A stretch of DNA of 64,000 nucleotides from Aminithiophilus ramosus (GTDB taxonomy: Bacteria > Synergistota > Synergistia > Synergistales > Aminithiophilaceae). The translations under genes were made by a program, and so were the position numbers. Under the pieces are notes generated by a model. The model searched no databases. It had not been told where the DNA came from and saw only the letters and a program-made list of their open reading frames with translations. The stretch is taken from contig NZ_CP072943.1 of the NCBI RefSeq assembly GCF_018069705.1, forward strand, positions 1,167,260-1,231,259, written 5' to 3'. Shown one piece after another: positions 7,448-15,678 of the stretch (within the stretch, counting starts at the first letter, position 1; each line of letters opens with the position of its first letter).

Positions 7448-8839
7448 CTACCACCCCTGAAGGTGGGTCAGGATCCCGTCGGGGACGCGGCCAGAAGAGG
7501 CGTCGTCGAGGGCGCCCTCGAGCCGATCGAGGGCCTCCAGGAAAAGCTCCTCCGAGATGTTCAGCGGCGGGGCCAGGCGGAGGACGTTGCCGTCCCTGCC
7601 GAAGGTGATGAGGAGAAGGCCCCTCTCCCAGGCGGCCCAGGAGATCTTCAGTGCCATGGCCTTGTCGGGACTCTTTTTCTCCCTGTCGGAGACGATCTCG
7701 ACGCCCATGAGGAGCCCCCTCTGGCGGATATCTCCGATGAAGGGAAACCGCTCGGCGCGCCGACGGAACCAGTCGGCCAGACGCCTGCCCTTCTCCTCGG
7801 CCTTTTCCGTCAGCTTCTCGTCGCGGATGACGGAGAGGGTGGCCTCGGCCGCCGCACAGCTGACGGCATGGCCCGTATGGGTATAGGCCAGAAGCGGAGA
7901 GGGAAGATCGTCGAGGATATCGGCCCTGCCGACGATGGCCGAGATGGGGAGACCGCCGCCGAGGGCTTTGGCCGAAACGATCAGGTCGGGGACGACATCG
8001 TCGTGTTCGATGGCCCACCACCTGCCGCTCCGGCCCATGCCCGTCTGGACCTCTTCGTCGATGAAGACGACCCCCTCCCGCTCCGTCACCTCTCTAAGAC
8101 GCCGCATGAAGGGCCTGGGCGGGAAGATCATCCCCCCGTCGCCCTGAGCCGGTTCGATGAGGAGAGCCGCCACGTCGCCTCTGTGACGGGCGAGGGCCTC
8201 CTCTACCTCCTTCATGGCCGCCTCGGTCAGGGCCTCGGGATCGCCGTAGCCGTCGATCCCCCACGAATTCCTGTAGGGATCGGGGTATTCGAGAAAGACC
8301 ACGTTCCGATCGGGGCAGACCCGCTCGCGGATCTCCCGACCGACGATGGCCGTCACGGAAAGGGAGATCGTCGTCATCCCGTGATAGGCGTTCTTGAAGC
8401 AGAGGACCTGCCTGCGTCCCGTGAAGGAGCGGGCCGCTCTGATGGCCCCGTCGACGCCGTCGGAACCGGAGAAGGCGAAGGCCGCCTTCTTCGCGAAGGT
8501 TCCCGGCGTCGTCTCGATGAGACGTTCGGCGAGGCGGACCGGCCTATCGTTGTAGAAATAGACGATGGTGTAATTCTGAAGTTTGCCGACCTGCTCCCGA
8601 ACGGCCTCGACGACGGCGGGATGGCCGTGCCCCACGTTGTAGACGGCCGCGCTGGTCAGGAAATCGATGTAGCGGTTGCCGTCGGCGTCCCAGACGAGAG
8701 AACCCCGGCCCCGCTCGATGGCCATGGGAAAATACTTGATGGCCACCGCTTTGGGCAGGACCCTCTCCTCTCTCTCGATGATCTCGCCGCTTCGGGCGAT
8801 CGGCTTGTCCGTATACGCCGCAAGAGCTTTCCAGTCCAT
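7448..8839 (-). CDS. Class-III PLP aminotransferase
   Basis: A 463-residue fold-type-I, class-III aminotransferase of the 4-aminobutyrate/diaminobutyrate/ornithine group. Visible are the cofactor-binding AYHG stretch near residue 151, FIDEEVQTGMGRSG with the pyridine-binding Asp261, and SAKALGGGLP with the Schiff-base Lys291. Such enzymes move an omega-amino group to 2-oxoglutarate or pyruvate. The exact amine donor cannot be assigned. The gene follows a YkvI-like transporter by about 27 bases on the same strand, so the pair probably imports and deaminates one amino compound. Transcription probably comes from the promoter at 10416-10444 through a regulated leader. Confidence 0.88.
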   Translation of the reverse strand: MDWKALAAYTDKPIARSGEIIEREERVLPKAVAIKYFPMAIERGRGSLVWDADGNRYIDFLTSAAVYNVGHGHPAVVEAVREQVGKLQNYTIVYFYNDRPVRLAERLIETTPGTFAKKAAFAFSGSDGVDGAIRAARSFTGRRQVLCFKNAYHGMTTISLSVTAIVGREIRERVCPDRNVVFLEYPDPYRNSWGIDGYGDPEALTEAAMKEVEEALARHRGDVAALLIEPAQGDGGMIFPPRPFMRRLREVTEREGVVFIDEEVQTGMGRSGRWWAIEHDDVVPDLIVSAKALGGGLPISAIVGRADILDDLPSPLLAYTHTGHAVSCAAAEATLSVIRDEKLTEKAEEKGRRLADWFRRRAERFPFIGDIRQRGLLMGVEIVSDREKKSPDKAMALKISWAAWERGLLLITFGRDGNVLRLAPPLNISEELFLEALDRLEGALDDASSGRVPDGILTHLQGW

Positions 8840-8866
8840 GGCGCTGCCTCCGATTTCCGGTCGACG

Positions 8867-10009
8867 TCAGCGGGCGTCGACCTTTTTCCTGCCGATCTTG
8901 TAGATGCCTATCGTGAACAGGGCCACTCCGTGGAGGATGAAAAAGCCCCAGCTGATCGTTCCGTACCCCTTGGCGATGAGGCCGATGAGGCCGAAGGAGG
9001 CGATTCCCAGGCCGACGAGGGCCATGAGCCCGCCCAGCAGCCCTCTGTTGGCCCTGGTGAGTCCCGTACCTTTCCGATCGACGAGCCAGGCGTTGATCCG
9101 CTCGTTGACGGCGTGGATGAATCCGGCTCCCGTCTCGATCATGGTTCCGAAGAGAACGACCATGTAGACGGGCAGAAGCCAGGGAGCGATCTTCTCCAGT
9201 ATGGCGTAGGTGGGAAGCTCCGTCTCGAGAATGGCGGGGTAGAAACCCATGATGACGAGGTAGAGGAAGAAGCCGGGAAGGATCGTGATGACCGACGTCA
9301 TGATCCCCGAGAGAACGGCTTCCTTTCTGTTTTCGATGTAGTTCAGGGCGAAGAGGATGGCCGGGAAGGTGCCCATGTTGTAGAAGGCGTACTTGAAGCC
9401 GCCCAGGGCCCACCCCTCTTTGATCTCGCCCGAGAAGAGATTGGCGCCGATCTGGCCCCCCACCTGGGAGAGACCGACGAGAAGGAAGACGAGGAAGACG
9501 GCGTAGAGGAGGTAGGACCACCAGGACATGGCCACTTCGATGACGTAGCTTCCGAAGAAGGTCAGGGTGGCCACGCCGCCGAGAAAGAGGGCCGCGCCGA
9601 CAAGGGGCGGAAGGCCGAAGGACTGCATGAAGATGCTCCCCGAAGTGGCCCCGACGACGCCGAGGACGATGAGGAGAAGGACGATGTAACAGGCCTCGTA
9701 GAGCACCCAGCCGGGACCGAGGAGTTCCTTGAAGAAGCTGCGGTAGTCGTAGACCTTGAAGGTCCGGGCAAACTCGTAGCTGACGGCGAAGACGAGGGAC
9801 CAGAGAACCGTCGTGACCAAAGCCATGCCCAGAACGCCGCCGAGGCTGCCGTAGTTGACGAAATACTCGACAAGCTCCCGCCCCGTCCCGTATCCCCCGG
9901 CGACGACGACGGACTGTGAAATCAGACCGGGAAGGAAGTACTTTTTGTAGGCCGAAGAGGCCATCATTTTGCCGAAGAAGCCCTGCTTGCTCTCTGACGC
10001 TGCGCTCAT
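8867..10009 (-). CDS. YkvI-like membrane transporter
   Basis: A 380-residue polytopic protein with about ten hydrophobic segments. It resembles the YkvI family of APC-superfamily-like permeases, whose substrates are poorly known. The opening SQSVVVAGGYGTGRE stretch, a glycine-rich broken helix, is typical of sodium-coupled amino-acid carriers of this fold. It is first in a two-gene operon with a class-III aminotransferase, so an amino-acid or amine substrate is likely (inference). A 400-nt leader with a transcription terminator lies upstream. Confidence 0.75.
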   Translation of the reverse strand: MSAASESKQGFFGKMMASSAYKKYFLPGLISQSVVVAGGYGTGRELVEYFVNYGSLGGVLGMALVTTVLWSLVFAVSYEFARTFKVYDYRSFFKELLGPGWVLYEACYIVLLLIVLGVVGATSGSIFMQSFGLPPLVGAALFLGGVATLTFFGSYVIEVAMSWWSYLLYAVFLVFLLVGLSQVGGQIGANLFSGEIKEGWALGGFKYAFYNMGTFPAILFALNYIENRKEAVLSGIMTSVITILPGFFLYLVIMGFYPAILETELPTYAILEKIAPWLLPVYMVVLFGTMIETGAGFIHAVNERINAWLVDRKGTGLTRANRGLLGGLMALVGLGIASFGLIGLIAKGYGTISWGFFILHGVALFTIGIYKIGRKKVDAR

Positions 10010-10415
10010 CTTGGCTCACACCTTTCGATTTCAGTTAAGATCTCCCCTGCGCTCTTCAGGGCCTCGAGTTCCTTTTAAAAGCCCTCCTCGGATCCTCCTT
10101 TCCGCGACTCATTCAACTCATTCAAAAGAGGAGGCCCCTTGAACCGGGGGCCTCCTCTCTCCTGGACGTTCGAGCGGAACGGTAAGAACCGACCGCGCTA
10201 GGAGGGCGCCCCCGAGACGTGACGGTGAAGACCTGCATAAATAAAGCTGTCGATCGTCACGGCTGAGAGACTCACGGAAAGGGCCCCCTTTCGGTCGGTT
10301 CCCTTACAAATGGGGCGCAAAAGGCCCCTCTGACAGGTTCGATGCAGAAAGAACGCCACCCCCCTCCGTCGCATCGGCGGGAAAGTCCCGCCTCACGGAA
10401 GGTGACTTTCCGGGG
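10010..10415 (-). other. About 400-nt structured 5' leader of the YkvI/aminotransferase operon
   Basis: The interval between the YkvI-like start and the promoter at 10416-10444 has no convincing gene. On the minus strand it holds several inverted repeats, including GTGACG/CGTCAC arms around 10218-10263 enclosing an AT-rich loop. It ends in the hairpin at 10127-10158, which is followed by TTTTGAAT. Promoter, structured region, terminator and gene in that order is the architecture of a riboswitch or attenuator. I could not match it confidently to a known class. Confidence 0.55.
10127..10158 (-). terminator. Intrinsic terminator inside the leader (possible attenuator)
   Basis: Arms AGAGGAGGCCCC (10127-10138) and GGGGCCTCCTCT (10147-10158) form a 12-bp stem. 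On the minus strand TTTTGAAT follows it. It lies about 118 bases before the YkvI-like start codon and downstream of the operon promoter. Confidence 0.7.
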
Positions 10416-10444
10416 AGTCTATACCACCCCGGTGTCCTTGTCAA
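10416..10444 (-). promoter_or_regulatory. Sigma-70-type promoter for the YkvI/aminotransferase operon
   Basis: On the minus strand TTGACA (10439-10444) is separated by exactly 17 bases from TAGACT (10416-10421). The predicted transcript starts near 10409. The -35 box overlaps the stop codon of the preceding aminotransferase gene (10441-10443). Confidence 0.7.
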
Positions 10445-11541
10445 CTTTTCGCAGCGGCACTCCAGCGTTCGAGAAAAGCGTCGAGCTCTTCCGGCGCGGG
10501 CACGCGGAGCCTCACGCTTTCGGCGCCCAGTCCCTCGAAACAGGTGCCCGCCTCGGTCCTGATGCCCTGCCTCATGAGACGATCGTAGAGATCGTCCCCC
10601 TCGATGCGCGACGAGAGGAGGAGAATGGGAACCTGATCGTGGGTGACGGCGACGGAGAAATGGGGAGTCGCCTCGACGGCCTCCACGATTCGTCTCTTGA
10701 CGGCCGCCACGGCCGCCCTGGACCGGAGGAGGAAGGCCTCGTCGCCGAGGGCCCGCGAGGCGAGGGACAGGGCGATGGAGTTGACGGAGAAGGGGGGCGT
10801 CGTCTTTTTCATGAAACGGCGGGCCTCCCCGTCGCGGATGACGGCATAGCCCGCTCTGATGCCTGCCAGCCCCCTTCCCTTGGAGAAGGATCGGAGGACG
10901 ACGAGGGAGGGACGGGAGAGATTAAGGGCCGACTCGTCGGGAGGGAGGAAATCGCCGTAGGCCTCGTCGACGATGAGGAGCGTCCCCCTTTCGTCGCAGG
11001 CCCGTGCCAGGCCTTCGACCTCCGCCAGGGGGACGGCCTGCCCCGTGGGGTTGTGAGGCCGGTCGAGGTAGAGGAGCGACTCCTCTCCCGTCATGGCCGC
11101 CTTCATCGCATCCAGGTCGAGCCGGTAGTCGGGAGGAGAGAGGGGGATGGCCCTGTAGGAGGCACCCGAAAGCTGGAAGTGCATGGGCCCGTCGGGAAAC
11201 TGGGGAAGAACGCCCAGGACCTGGGCTCCGGGCGCGCAGAAAGTCCTGGCCAGACCGACGAGAAGGCCGATCGATCCCGTGCCGAGAACCACCTCTTCGG
11301 GAGAGAAGGCCCCTCTCCACGCGTCGGAGAGGGCCCGCCTCAGGGGAAGGTCGTCGCCTGGGTAGGCGCAGAGATCCCCCACCACCCGCTCCGCCGCCGT
11401 CTCGGCGACACATCGGGGCGAGCCGAGGGGATTCGTCCCCAGGGCACAGTCGACGGCCACGGGACGATCTTCCCTGGCGCTCCCGTACTCGGCGAACTCC
11501 ATCTCCCTGACGGCCCGAGGCATTCTCTTTTTCCAGTGCAT
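10441..11541 (-). CDS. Class-I/II PLP aminotransferase, histidinol-phosphate/threonine-phosphate decarboxylase type
   Basis: A 366-residue PLP enzyme of the HisC/CobD branch. The motifs run in order: GTGSIG near residue 87, RPHNPTGQ near 161, VDEAYGDFL with Asp192, and LRSFSKGRGLAGIRAGY with the Schiff-base Lys221. HisC aminates imidazole-acetol phosphate; CobD makes aminopropanol phosphate for cobalamin. No his or cob gene is adjacent, so neither name is safe. It is the last gene of a leftward run with a racemase and a PhzF-like isomerase, hinting at amino-acid racemisation or transamination. The ATG at 11541 is preceded by GGAAGGTGA; a longer frame upstream has no ribosome binding site. Confidence 0.85.
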   Translation of the reverse strand: MHWKKRMPRAVREMEFAEYGSAREDRPVAVDCALGTNPLGSPRCVAETAAERVVGDLCAYPGDDLPLRRALSDAWRGAFSPEEVVLGTGSIGLLVGLARTFCAPGAQVLGVLPQFPDGPMHFQLSGASYRAIPLSPPDYRLDLDAMKAAMTGEESLLYLDRPHNPTGQAVPLAEVEGLARACDERGTLLIVDEAYGDFLPPDESALNLSRPSLVVLRSFSKGRGLAGIRAGYAVIRDGEARRFMKKTTPPFSVNSIALSLASRALGDEAFLLRSRAAVAAVKRRIVEAVEATPHFSVAVTHDQVPILLLSSRIEGDDLYDRLMRQGIRTEAGTCFEGLGAESVRLRVPAPEELDAFLERWSAAAKS

Positions 11542-11707
11542 AGCTTCACCTTCCTGAATTGCGGTTGGAAGCCATGATACCACGCATCGGAGCTTGCCGC
11601 TCGCCGGAGGAAGGGAATCGCCCTCGACGGCGGGGGAAATTCCAAAGGAAGGTCCCTTTCCCGTCTCAGGGGAAAGGGGCCCGACCGGATAGGGCCGTCG
11701 ATGGCGG

Positions 11708-12400
11708 TCAGCCCTCTTCGGCCAGAGAAAGGTCGACGGCGGCCAGGGCGTGGAGACGGAGGGAATCGAAAAGGGGCAGCTCCGTATCACCGGCCCCGAC
11801 CAGCATGGGAATTTCCGTGCAGCCCAGGACGACGGCCTCGGCTCCCCTGGCGGCCAGGTTCTCCATGATCTTCAGGAAAACCTGGCGCGAGGCGTCGAGG
11901 ACCCTGCCGCGACAGAGCTCACCGAAGATGACCTCGTTGACGGTCTCCCTTTCTTCGGCGTCGGGGACCAGGACGGAGAGCCCCCAGTTCTCTTCCATGC
12001 GGCGACGGTAATGATCGGCCTCCATGAGAGCCCTCGTCCCAAGAAGCCCCACCGTCCGGAAGCCCCTCTCGCCGGCCGGGCGTCCGATGGCGTCGACGAT
12101 ATGAAGGAGGGGCAGCCCCGTCCGGGCCTCGACGTCTCCGGCAAAGGCGTGCATCGTGTTGGAGCAGATGAGGAGGAAGTCGGCTCCGGCCCTCTGGAGG
12201 CGACAGGCCGAGTCGACGACGAGGCGGCGGCAGATCTCCCACTCTCCGGCGGCCATGGCACGGGCCAGGGGATCGAAATCGAGGGAGGACAGGACGCATG
12301 GTGCGGAATGGAGTCCCCCCAGACGGGAATTCACCTCTTCGTTGACGATGCGGTAATAGTCGCGGCTCGACTCCCAGCTCAGGCCGCCGATGAGCCCCAT
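11708..12400 (-). CDS. Aspartate/glutamate racemase-family enzyme
   Basis: A 230-residue cofactor-independent racemase of the Asp/Glu superfamily. Both catalytic cysteines are visible: Cys79 in LICSNTMH and Cys194 in LGCTEIPML. Members interconvert L- and D-aspartate, glutamate or related amino acids by two-base proton transfer. The start MGLIGGLSWESS is the family's usual N-terminus, so the ATG at 12400 is preferred over longer frames. It begins five bases after the PhzF-like stop codon. It could supply a D-amino acid or consume one; substrate specificity is not visible. Confidence 0.9.
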   Translation of the reverse strand: MGLIGGLSWESSRDYYRIVNEEVNSRLGGLHSAPCVLSSLDFDPLARAMAAGEWEICRRLVVDSACRLQRAGADFLLICSNTMHAFAGDVEARTGLPLLHIVDAIGRPAGERGFRTVGLLGTRALMEADHYRRRMEENWGLSVLVPDAEERETVNEVIFGELCRGRVLDASRQVFLKIMENLAARGAEAVVLGCTEIPMLVGAGDTELPLFDSLRLHALAAVDLSLAEEG

Positions 12401-12405
12401 CGTTC

Positions 12406-13311
12406 TCACGCTCTCTCGCCTCCCGGAAGGTTCATCGTTCCCTCGAGAACGGTGACGGCCGATCCTCCGACGCGAACCCGCGAGGGAAGGGAACCTTCGC
12501 GGCAGACGGTGACGAAAACCTGGCCCGGTCTTCCGACCTCGAAGCCAGCCTCGCTTCTCATCTCCATCTCCTCTCCACCCAGAAGACGGTGATGGGCGAT
12601 AAAGGCGCCGATGCAGCCATTGCCCGTTCCGCAGACGGGATCTTCGTCGATGCCCCCTTCGGGAGTGAAGGCCCTCATGTGAAAGGAGGCATCGGGCGAC
12701 AGGGTCTCGAGGCAGAAGGGCAGGAGACCGGCCACGCCGTGGCGGGCGCTGAAGCGCCTGATGGCCGCCTGATCGGGGACGAGGTTCTGCAGCCCTTCGA
12801 GACGTTTCAGGCCCACGACGAACCACCAGATTCCCGTCGAGATCTTGAGGGGCATCGCATCGAGAAGATCCTTGGCGTCGACGCCAAGAAGACGGGCCGC
12901 GTCACCGCCTGTCGCCTCGACCTCCTCGAAGCGGGGGCTGGCCTGGGTCATGGTGAAGACGGGCCGATCCGCGCGGAAGGAGCGCTCCACCTCCAGGACG
13001 CCGGCCTTCGTCTCCTGAGTGAAGACGGAACGGGAAGGGTCGAGACGTCCCTCCTCGTGGAGGGCGAAGAAGGCGGCAATCGTCGCGTGGCCGCAGAGAT
13101 CGACCTCTCTGTGGGGAGTGAAAAAGCGGATTTTGAAATCGGCCCGATCGGAGGGAAAGACGAAGGCCGTCTCGCTCAGATTCATTTCCCGGGCGATAAG
13201 CCCCATCGTCTTCCCGTCCAGGCCATCGGCATCGGTGACGACGCCGGCCGGATTGCCGCCGAAAGGGACGTCGGAAAAGGTGTCCACTTGCTTGATCCGA
13301 ATGCGTTCCAT
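12406..13311 (-). CDS. PhzF/DapF-superfamily isomerase
   Basis: A 301-residue protein with the two-lobed diaminopimelate-epimerase-like fold. Seen: VDTFSDVPFGGNPAGVV at the N-terminus, NLSETAFVF with the PhzF-type acidic residue Glu47, DLCGHATIAAFFAL, and DPVCGTGNGCIGAF in the second lobe. Family members isomerise or epimerise small acids; PhzF itself acts in phenazine synthesis, but no other phz gene is present. A GAGGAGG site precedes the ATG. It heads a run with a racemase and an aminotransferase, so amino-acid isomerisation is the likeliest theme (inference). Confidence 0.88.
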   Translation of the reverse strand: MERIRIKQVDTFSDVPFGGNPAGVVTDADGLDGKTMGLIAREMNLSETAFVFPSDRADFKIRFFTPHREVDLCGHATIAAFFALHEEGRLDPSRSVFTQETKAGVLEVERSFRADRPVFTMTQASPRFEEVEATGGDAARLLGVDAKDLLDAMPLKISTGIWWFVVGLKRLEGLQNLVPDQAAIRRFSARHGVAGLLPFCLETLSPDASFHMRAFTPEGGIDEDPVCGTGNGCIGAFIAHHRLLGGEEMEMRSEAGFEVGRPGQVFVTVCREGSLPSRVRVGGSAVTVLEGTMNLPGGERA

Positions 13312-13344
13312 TTTCTTATGAAACCTCCTCGTTCATCAGACGAT

Positions 13345-13370
13345 CCGTTCCCGCCCCTCGGCGGGAACGG
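13345..13370 (-). terminator. Hairpin following the regulator gene
   Basis: An 11-bp perfect stem, CCGTTCCCGCC with GGCGGGAACGG, and a 4-base loop sit in the 108-bp gap after the STAND ATPase gene and before the PhzF-like gene. No T run follows, so a role as terminator or transcript stabiliser is only likely. Confidence 0.5.
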
Positions 13371-13419
13371 AAAGGCACCTGCCATCCACACCTTCCGTCA
13401 CGACGGAGAAACGAGGCGG

Positions 13420-15678
13420 TCAGAAACCCCCTCGCATCCCCGCCGCTTCGGTGACGGCCTTCGCCTTGTGGCGGACCGCCATGGCCCGATAAAGAGAAAG
13501 GGCGCCTCGGCGATAGGTCTCGGGAGTCTCGGTGAGGGCCTCGTCGAGAAGGCCTCCCCTTCGGACTCCGGCCTTGATGCGCCCTTTGACCTCGAGCTGC
13601 AGGGCCAGCCAGAACCGTTTCCCCAGGGCTTCGACGAGGGCGTCACCCCGTCGGAGGGCCGTCAGGGCCCTTTCTTCCTCCCCCTCCCTGGCGGCATCCC
13701 AGGCAAGGAGGCTGAAGAGGATCCCGTTCCCCCGCCAGGCCTCGCTCTCCTCCTGCAGGGACCGGGCCGCTTCCAGATGACGCAGAAAGGCCTCATCGTC
13801 GCCGAGGTCGAAGGCCACGTGAGCCGCGTTGCTGTGGAAGAGACAGAGACCGCGGAAAAGCCCCTCGTCACGGCACTGGCCGACGCAGGCCCCATAGAGA
13901 TCCAGAGCCTCGTCGAGCCGCCCCCTGCGATGGGCGCTGTCGGCCAGATAGTTTCGGGCCGCCGCCGTCTGGAGGGTGTAAGGCTCGTCGAGGGCCTCGA
14001 CGGCGCGGAAACGATCGATGGAGGCCTCCAGAGCCCTTTCGGCTCCGTCATACTCTCCCCGGAAGAGACGGGCCATCCCCAGAAAACGCAGAGCCACGCC
14101 CCGGAGGGCCTCGAGGCGGGCCTTCCCCGCCGATTCGAGGAGACTTCGACTATGGCGCTCCAGAAGGGAGGGCTCTTCCGTCTGGATGGCGTAGTAGCAG
14201 AGATGCTGGAGGGCCTCGAGCTCCAACGTCCCGTCCCGCCGCCGCCGCGCCTCTTCGAGGGCCTTCGCGACGAGCAGTTTCCCCTGGACGTAGTCGCCCC
14301 ACCAGAGACGATAGCCGCCGCTGAGGGCGCGGAAAGAGGCCTCGAGACGCTCCAGCCGCGCCGAGGGCGTACCCTCGCGGCGGAGGCGGCGCAGAAGTTC
14401 TTCCAGGCCCGCCAGCTGCTCCCGGGTGTCCTTTCTCCCCTCCAGAGGCGCCGAGGCCCCTCGGAGGACATCGTCGCTGAGGAGGGGAAACAATTCGTAG
14501 TTGAGATGAATGTGGAGTTTCAGTCGGCGGATGGAATAGTCGAGCTCCTCCGTCGCCAGGGCCGCCCGGCGGCAGTGGCCGATGATGCGGGAACAGAGGA
14601 GATCGTTCCAGCGCCTCTCTCCCAGCTCCTCCATCAGGAGGTGGGCCAGCTCTCCGTGGAGGAGGCGTCGTCGCGCCTCGGAGAGGGAACGGTAGATGTG
14701 GTCTCTGACGGCGACGTGGCTGAACTCGATGTGAAGCCTCTCCCCCTCGTCGAGGCGCTCGGCCAGGATCGCCCCCGTTCTGAGCCTTTCGACGCGCTCC
14801 GTCAGAACCGCCTCGGAAAGCCCCGAAAAGCGGCGGAGAAGCCCCCACTCGGCGCGCGTCGAAAAGACGGAGAGCCGCTCCAAAAGGAAACGGTCCTCGT
14901 CGGAGAAATCGGCCAGAAGCCTCTCGTAGGTCTCGGCGAGGCTGGAGGGAGCCTCGTCGAGAGAGCGGCCCGCCGCCAAAAGGCGGATCACCCCCGACAG
15001 AAAAAGGGGCAGGCCGTCGGTCTGGCCGTAGAGGCGGTCGAAATCGGCGCCGGCCAGATCCCTTCCGGGAAGACAGAGGCGGCAGAAGGATTCCGTCTCG
15101 CCTCGGGAAAAGGGGGCCAGGGCGATCTCCTTCAGCTCACAGCGTCCGACTCGGGCGGCGCTGCGGAAAAGGTCCCGTCCCCGGCAGCTCCGACTGTGGC
15201 GGGTCGTGACGAAAAGGAGAAGGGGAGCCCGCCGATGGGCCAGGAAGCTCTCGAGAAGGTCGAGAGAGTCGCCGTCGAACCACTGCAGGTCCTCGAAAAC
15301 GATGGCGACGGGACAAAAGCGGGCGAGAAGGTCGAAGAGGCGGGCCATGGCGGCGCCGAGACGGAAGGGCCCGGCGGGGTGGCAGGAGGTGGCTGTCGCG
15401 GCCAGTGCGGGAAAACTCTCGGCCAGCAGGGAACGGTGGGCCGGGGGAAAGTCGAGGCCGTCGAGATCGATCCGGGCGGCCACGCCCTCGAGCAGATCGT
15501 TCCAGGGGAGAAGCGGATGGCGCTCCTCCCCCCGGGCGGCGCCGCAGGTCACGACGAGCGTTCCCGGGGGAGCCTGGCCCAGGGCCCGCGAGACGAAGAG
15601 GCTTTTGCCGACGCCGGCCTCTCCGGAGACGAAGATGGCGCGGCAGCGGTCGAAAGGCGGTTCCGTGCAGGCTCTCAC
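13420..15678 (-). CDS. STAND/AAA ATPase with TPR-rich region (C-terminal part of a split SARP-like regulator)
   Basis: A 752-residue protein with Walker A GEAGVGKS about 20 residues in and a Walker B-like IVFEDLQW near residue 90. A long helical region rich in A/L/R follows and looks like TPR repeats. This is the MalT/AfsR-type NTPase and sensor half of a transcription activator. The annotated start is a GTG overlapping the stop of the BTAD gene. However, the frame stays open upstream and encodes GGGFFGRQVELESV, matching the conserved F-x-GR-x-x-EL element that opens these ATPase domains. The true start is therefore probably inside the upstream gene, reached by a one-base frame correction at the C8 tract 15736-15743. 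Ligand and target are unknown; the IclR gene is divergent from it. Confidence 0.82.
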   Translation of the reverse strand: MRACTEPPFDRCRAIFVSGEAGVGKSLFVSRALGQAPPGTLVVTCGAARGEERHPLLPWNDLLEGVAARIDLDGLDFPPAHRSLLAESFPALAATATSCHPAGPFRLGAAMARLFDLLARFCPVAIVFEDLQWFDGDSLDLLESFLAHRRAPLLLFVTTRHSRSCRGRDLFRSAARVGRCELKEIALAPFSRGETESFCRLCLPGRDLAGADFDRLYGQTDGLPLFLSGVIRLLAAGRSLDEAPSSLAETYERLLADFSDEDRFLLERLSVFSTRAEWGLLRRFSGLSEAVLTERVERLRTGAILAERLDEGERLHIEFSHVAVRDHIYRSLSEARRRLLHGELAHLLMEELGERRWNDLLCSRIIGHCRRAALATEELDYSIRRLKLHIHLNYELFPLLSDDVLRGASAPLEGRKDTREQLAGLEELLRRLRREGTPSARLERLEASFRALSGGYRLWWGDYVQGKLLVAKALEEARRRRDGTLELEALQHLCYYAIQTEEPSLLERHSRSLLESAGKARLEALRGVALRFLGMARLFRGEYDGAERALEASIDRFRAVEALDEPYTLQTAAARNYLADSAHRRGRLDEALDLYGACVGQCRDEGLFRGLCLFHSNAAHVAFDLGDDEAFLRHLEAARSLQEESEAWRGNGILFSLLAWDAAREGEEERALTALRRGDALVEALGKRFWLALQLEVKGRIKAGVRRGGLLDEALTETPETYRRGALSLYRAMAVRHKAKAVTEAAGMRGGF

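Noticed and set aside
6467-9919. A 1,150-codon plus-strand open frame across the BCCT and minus-strand aminotransferase genes
   Set aside because: It crosses two well-supported genes on different strands and a terminator hairpin, with low-complexity translation.
10160-10415. Glycine riboswitch in the YkvI leader
   Set aside because: Short look-alike stretches exist, but the paired elements needed for an aptamer are absent in the expected positions, so I left the class unassigned.
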